A DNA stretch of 62,784 nt from Burkholderia sp. Bp8992. GTDB lineage: Bacteria > Pseudomonadota > Gammaproteobacteria > Burkholderiales > Burkholderiaceae. Location: assembly GCF_003853705.1 (NCBI RefSeq), contig NZ_QTQI01000036.1:1-62784 (forward strand), read 5' to 3'. The notes beneath the pieces are model-generated. The model was not told the origin of the DNA and ran no database searches. It saw only the letters and a program-made list of their open reading frames with translations. Of the stretch, positions 58,911 through 62,784 are shown piece by piece. The translations under genes were made by a program, and so were the position numbers. Every line of letters starts with the position of its first letter. Position 1 is the first letter of the stretch.

Positions 58911-59551
58911 GCGCAACGCCTCCCGGCGACCTGAACGCCGTGGAGAACGCTCGAGCGTGATTGAGCGTGATGCGGTATTCCGACTACGACGAACGCGGGC
59001 ACGACCCGACTCCTTGTTCCAGCAGCGTCTGTAATGGGGGAAGCACGACCCTTCGTTCGGGTACGGCCAAGCCCGGCTTCGCGTGGCTTCTCTCCGCACA
59101 ATGCCCGGAGGACGGGATGCGGGAAGACTCGAATGGCTACCATCGGCACAACATGGGCAGGCGCCGGATTTTAGCAGTCCGCGGCACCCCGCGCTCGGCA
59201 CTACGCGAAACGGACTGGTGCAATTCCGGCAAAGCTGAGTCGTCGACGAACCTTATCGGCACAGCCACGTTCACATTAGCGTAAGCAGTTTGCAGGCGTA
59301 TTGCAGTCTTGAAAATCAAACGTTTCGTGCAAATTTGTATGTCGATGCGGATTCACGTCCAATCGCCGTAAAGATTGGTAATTAATCAGCGATTGGATTG
59401 ATTTTTGCAACAATCGAGGTATTCGACCCTGCGCCCCTGTAAGGCGCATGGGTATCGGCGCGTCGCCAGCACGTTCCGGAACCCTTTGGCAAAATCCTTG
59501 GCATTTGTTGCGTACGCGCATCACCGCGCTCCCCCATTCGAAGGCCACCCG
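58911..59551. other. Long intergenic region upstream of hpnI and the LLM gene
   Basis: 640 bp between divergent genes. On the minus strand TAAAAT (59173-59168) is a good -10 for hpnI, which gives a leader of about 250 nt rich in short GC stems. No known riboswitch is recognised, and an 80-codon open frame in it lacks support. The plus-strand half (59,280-59,420) is A+T-richer with ATTGGTAATTAATC near 59,373 and probably carries the LLM promoter. Confidence 0.45.
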
Positions 59552-60550
59552 ATGACACCGTTTTCCGTACTCGATCTCGCCCCCATTCCGGCCGGCGCCG
59601 ACGCGTCCCAGGCGTTCCGCAACACCGTCGATCTCGCCCGGCACGCGGAACGCTGGGGCTACCGGCGCTACTGGCTGGCCGAGCATCACAACATGCCGGG
59701 CATCGCGAGCGCGGCCACCGCCGTCGTGATCGGTCATGTCGCGGGCGCGACGCAGACGATCCGCGTCGGCTCGGGCGGCATCATGCTGCCGAACCACGCG
59801 CCGCTCGTGATCGCCGAGCAGTTCGGCACGCTGGCCTCGCTGTATCCGGGGCGCATCGACCTCGGCCTCGGCCGCGCGCCCGGCACCGACCAGACCACGT
59901 CGCGCGCGCTGCGCCGCGACCTGATCGGCAGCGCCGACTCGTTTCCGGACGACGTCGCCGAACTGCAGCGCTATTTCGCGGAGCCGGTGCCCGGCCAGCG
60001 CGTGCGCGCGGTGCCCGGCGCGGGGCTCGACGTTCCGGTGTGGCTGCTGGGCTCGAGTTTGTTCAGTGCCCAGCTCGCCGCGATGCTCGGGCTGCCGTTC
60101 GCATTCGCGTCGCACTTCGCACCGGACTACCTGATGCGCGCGCTCGAGATCTATCGCGCGCAGTACCGGCCGTCGGCCGCGTGGCCGAAGCCGCACGCGA
60201 TGGTCGGCGTCAACGTGTTCGCGGCGGATACCGACGACGAGGCACGGCGCCTGTTCACGTCGCTGCAGCAGCAGTTCATCAACCTGCGGCGCGGCACGCC
60301 GGGCAAGCTGCCGCCGCCCGTCGACGTGCTCGAGGCGAACGAGCTCGAACTCGCGACCGTCGCGCATTCGCTGTCGTTCGCGGCCGTCGGCTCGCGCGAC
60401 ACGGTGCGCGACAAGCTGCGCGACCGCATCGCGCAGACGGGCGCCGACGAGCTGATCGTCACCGCGCAGATCTACGATCACGCCGCGCGGCTGCGCTCGT
60501 TCGAACTGACCGCGCAGATTCGCGACGAGCTCGCGAACGAGGCGCGCTGA
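59552..60550 (+). CDS. LLM class flavin-dependent oxidoreductase (MsnO8-like)
   Basis: 332 residues of the luciferase-like TIM-barrel family. The typical opening [15 protein letters not shown] is followed by [20 protein letters not shown] (His pair of the flavin pocket), [26 protein letters not shown], in part, and [13 protein letters not shown]. It reduces or mono-oxygenates an unknown substrate using FMNH2. ATG at 59552 with AAGG upstream. A frame open from 59,405 is rejected because it begins with non-conserved residues. Convergent with the next gene. Confidence 0.88.
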   Translation: MTPFSVLDLAPIPAGADASQAFRNTVDLARHAERWGYRRYWLAEHHNMPGIASAATAVVIGHVAGATQTIRVGSGGIMLPNHAPLVIAEQFGTLASLYPGRIDLGLGRAPGTDQTTSRALRRDLIGSADSFPDDVAELQRYFAEPVPGQRVRAVPGAGLDVPVWLLGSSLFSAQLAAMLGLPFAFASHFAPDYLMRALEIYRAQYRPSAAWPKPHAMVGVNVFAADTDDEARRLFTSLQQQFINLRRGTPGKLPPPVDVLEANELELATVAHSLSFAAVGSRDTVRDKLRDRIAQTGADELIVTAQIYDHAARLRSFELTAQIRDELANEAR

Positions 60551-60586
60551 CGGCACGGCCGCGCGCCGCCGGCGGCCTGCCCCGCG

Positions 60587-61648
60587 TTACTGCGGGTGCA
60601 CGGCGTCCAGCCCGTCGAGCAGCGCCTTGTGGAACGCGTCCGGGTCCTGGATCTGCGGCGCGTGCCCGAGCGCCGGGAATTCGACGAGCTGCGCACCGGG
60701 GATCGCCGCCTGCGTGCGCTTCGCGAGTTCCGGATAGCGGCCGAGCTTCGCGTGCACGTCGGGCGGTGCGACGTCCTTGCCGATCGCGGTCGTGTCCTTG
60801 TCGCCGATCATCAGCAGCGTCGGCACGCGGATCGCGCCGAGTTCGTAGACCACCGGCTGCGTGAGGATCATGTCGTAGATCAGCGCGGAATTCCACGCGA
60901 CCGCGTCACGGCCGGCGCCGCGATACATGCCGGCCAGCATCTGCACCCAGCGCTCGTACGACGGCGACCACTTGCCCGCGTAGTACGTGGCCTGCTCATA
61001 GCGGCGGATGCCGTCGGCCGTCGTCTTCTGCTCGCGCGCATACCAGTAGTCGACCGACAGCGGCGGCACGCCGAGCGCCTTCCAGTCCTCGAGGCCGATC
61101 GGGTTCACGAGCACGAGCTGGTCGGTCGCCTTCGGATACATCAGCGCATAGCGGATCGCGAGCATCCCGCCGGTCGAATGGCCGACGATCGTCGCCGACT
61201 TCACACCAATCGATTCGAGCAGCGCATGCGTGTTGCGCGCGAGTTGCTGGAACGTGTATTGATAGCGCTCGGGCTTCGACGACTTGCAGAAACCGATCTG
61301 GTCCGGTGCGATCACGCGGTAGCCGGCCCGGCTCAACACACCGATCGTGTCATCCCAGGTGGCCGCGCAAAAGTTCTTCCCGTGCAGCAGCACGACGGTG
61401 CGGCCGTTCGGATGCGCAGGCTGCACGTCGAGAAACGCCATCTCGAGCGTCTCGCGCTGCGACACGAACGTGTACAGGTGCACGGGCGCCGGATAGGTGA
61501 ACCCTTCCAGGCGCGGGCCGTACGCGGGCCCGTCGTTGCCGGCGGGCGGCGCGCCTACGGCCGCGGCAGGCAGCGCGCACACGGCGGCGGCAGCCACGCC
61601 GAGCACGACAGCGCGTGCAACACACAACATCTTGCAAATCGAAAGCAT
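60587..61648 (-). CDS. Exported alpha/beta hydrolase
   Basis: 353 residues. Signal peptide ([23 protein letters not shown]). Alpha/beta hydrolase fold with oxyanion region [16 protein letters not shown], nucleophile elbow [11 protein letters not shown] (Ser about residue 166), acid in [11 protein letters not shown] and catalytic His in [14 protein letters not shown] periplasmic esterase or epoxide/haloalkane-hydrolase-like enzyme; substrate unknown. ATG at 61648; an ATG six codons later is an alternative. Confidence 0.87.
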   Translation of the reverse strand: MLSICKMLCVARAVVLGVAAAAVCALPAAAVGAPPAGNDGPAYGPRLEGFTYPAPVHLYTFVSQRETLEMAFLDVQPAHPNGRTVVLLHGKNFCAATWDDTIGVLSRAGYRVIAPDQIGFCKSSKPERYQYTFQQLARNTHALLESIGVKSATIVGHSTGGMLAIRYALMYPKATDQLVLVNPIGLEDWKALGVPPLSVDYWYAREQKTTADGIRRYEQATYYAGKWSPSYERWVQMLAGMYRGAGRDAVAWNSALIYDMILTQPVVYELGAIRVPTLLMIGDKDTTAIGKDVAPPDVHAKLGRYPELAKRTQAAIPGAQLVEFPALGHAPQIQDPDAFHKALLDGLDAVHPQ

Positions 61649-61822
61649 GGCGATCAGGGTGATTGGGGACGCACGCGGGCAAGCGTGGCCGCCTCGCGCC
61701 CCGCGATTCTACGCGGTCGGGCTGACGACGGCGCGCAACACTCCGGGGCCGCGCGACTTCCGCGCGTGCGACGAACTCGGGTATCGTGTGACGTGACCCT
61801 GAAACGCGTGCAGGCGCTTCCC

Positions 61823-62683
61823 ATGAAAAACGTCCTCAGCATTCAGTCGCACGTCATCTACGGCCATGCCGGCAACAGTGCGGCCGTATTCCCGATGCAG
61901 CGCCTCGGCGTCAACGTCTGGCCGCTCAACACCGTCCAATTGTCGAATCACATGCAGTACGGCCATTGGGCCGGCAGCGCGATCGATGCCGCGAAGATGG
62001 AACAGCTCGTCGACGGCATTGCCGCGATCGGTGCGCTCAAGCGCTGCGACGCCGTGCTGTCCGGCTTCCTCGGGTCGCCGCCGCAGGCGCGCGCGGCCGT
62101 CGAGATCGTCCGCTCGGTGAAGGCAATGAATCCGGACGCGTGGTACTTCTGCGATCCCGCGATGGGCCAGACGGGCGGCATCCGGCCCGAGCCCGGTGTC
62201 GAGGAATTCATCGTGCAGGAGGTGCCGGCGCTCGCGGACGGCATGTCGCCGAACCACACCGAGCTGCAGAAGCTCGTCGGGCGGCGCATCGAAACCGTCG
62301 CCGAAGCCGTCGACGCGTGCCGCGCGCTGATCCGTCGCGGCCCGCAGATCATCCTCGTCAAGCACCTGCACGACCGCAACAGTCCGGCCGACCGTTTCAA
62401 CATGCTCGCCGTCACCGAAACCGAAGCGTGGATCGGCCAGCGCCCGCTGTACGCGTTTCCTCGGCATCCGGTCGGCGTCGGCGACCTCACCAGCGCGATC
62501 TTCGTCGCACGCCGGCTGCGCGGCGACTCCGTGCGCGCCGCGTTCGAGCACACGCTCGCGGCCGTGCATGCGGTCGTGAAGGCCACCTACGATGCGCGCC
62601 GCTACGAACTCGAACTCATCGCCGCGCAGGACGAGATCGCCCGCCCGAGCGAGTGGTTCGGCGCGTGGGTGACCGACGCCTGA
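61823..62683 (+). CDS. pdxY: Pyridoxal kinase PdxY
   Basis: 286 residues, the usual PdxY length. It opens [30 protein letters not shown] with the substrate-binding Ser and the YGHAGN motif; DPAMGQTGG and [15 protein letters not shown] carry the ATP-site and catalytic Asp. It phosphorylates pyridoxal in the vitamin B6 salvage pathway, in the cytosol. ATG at 61823 with a weak GCAGG-like ribosome site. The octanucleotide repeat array starts 17 bp after its stop. Confidence 0.93.
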   Translation: MKNVLSIQSHVIYGHAGNSAAVFPMQRLGVNVWPLNTVQLSNHMQYGHWAGSAIDAAKMEQLVDGIAAIGALKRCDAVLSGFLGSPPQARAAVEIVRSVKAMNPDAWYFCDPAMGQTGGIRPEPGVEEFIVQEVPALADGMSPNHTELQKLVGRRIETVAEAVDACRALIRRGPQIILVKHLHDRNSPADRFNMLAVTETEAWIGQRPLYAFPRHPVGVGDLTSAIFVARRLRGDSVRAAFEHTLAAVHAVVKATYDARRYELELIAAQDEIARPSEWFGAWVTDA

Positions 62684-62700
62684 GGCACTGGTACCGCTGT

Positions 62701-62784
62701 CCTGCTTTCCTGCTTTCCTGCTTTCCTGCTTTCCTGCTTTCCTGCTTTCCTGCTTTCCTGCTTTCCTGCTTTCCTGCTTTCCTG
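62701..62784. repeat. Octanucleotide tandem repeat (CCTGCTTT)n, cut by the window end
   Basis: CCTGCTTT is repeated without error for 84 bases (10.5 copies) up to the last base of the window and presumably beyond. The unit length is not a multiple of three, and the array is pure, both marks of a contingency-type simple sequence repeat prone to slippage. Confidence 0.95.

Noticed and set aside
58907-59149. An 80-codon frame upstream of hpnI (MPMVAIRVFPHPVL..)
   Set aside because: It overlaps the hpnI start region, lacks a ribosome site and resembles the spurious translations of structured extragenic repeats.

Overview
The window is one contiguous piece of a GC-rich (roughly two-thirds G+C by eye) betaproteobacterial chromosome. 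The gene content points to Burkholderia, most likely the B. cepacia complex: Burkholderia-type general porin, Pseudomonas-type aruCFGDBE arginine catabolism with an AraC-type ArgR, hopanoid side-chain genes hpnIJKL, MdtABC efflux, and the short extragenic repeat family common between Burkholderia genes. No rRNA, tRNA, phage, transposase or CRISPR array was seen.

Region 1 (1-18,681, all minus strand, reading leftwards) is the accessory highlight: a compact run of about ten genes, several overlapping by ATGA, that looks like one operon. It opens with two multicopper-oxidase-like proteins, then a 2,915-residue secreted protein with a degenerate cupredoxin head, Ig/TIG-like modules and a beta-helix. 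A small exported protein, two LolA-like proteins, a c-heme/periplasmic-binding-protein fusion, an outer-membrane barrel with a heme motif and a diheme lipoprotein cytochrome c follow. The run leaves the window inside a ccsB-like cytochrome c maturation gene. It resembles MofA-type (Leptothrix) metal-oxidation or extracellular electron-transfer loci. The copper ligands expected in one laccase appear to be divided between the two adjacent oxidases.

Region 2 (18,682-28,346) holds a regulatory interval with a strong small-RNA candidate on the minus strand and a spaced inverted repeat, then an IclR regulator and mdtABC on the plus strand, with no outer-membrane channel gene.

Region 3 (28,458-40,496) carries a minus-strand unit of 2Fe-2S subunit, Tat-exported molybdenum hydroxylase, porin and AraC regulator. 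Housekeeping or hypothetical genes follow: VOC protein, NYN-LOTUS protein with a histone-H1-like tail, NAD(P)-binding protein and periplasmic peroxiredoxin. It ends with a c-di-GMP phosphodiesterase/HDOD pair.

Region 4 (40,605-53,226, minus strand) is the arginine uptake and arginine succinyltransferase system: aotQMP-argR, then aruCFGDBE, then aotJ. A 265-bp inverted repeat sits between argR and aruC, and direct-repeat ArgR-like half-sites precede aruC.

Region 5 (53,594-58,910, minus strand) is hpnI-hpnJ-hpnK-hpnL plus a two-repeat SmpA/OmlA lipoprotein: hopanoid head-group assembly. Region 6 (59,552-end) has an LLM flavin monooxygenase, an alpha/beta hydrolase and pdxY. It finishes in an octanucleotide tandem array that runs off the end of the window.
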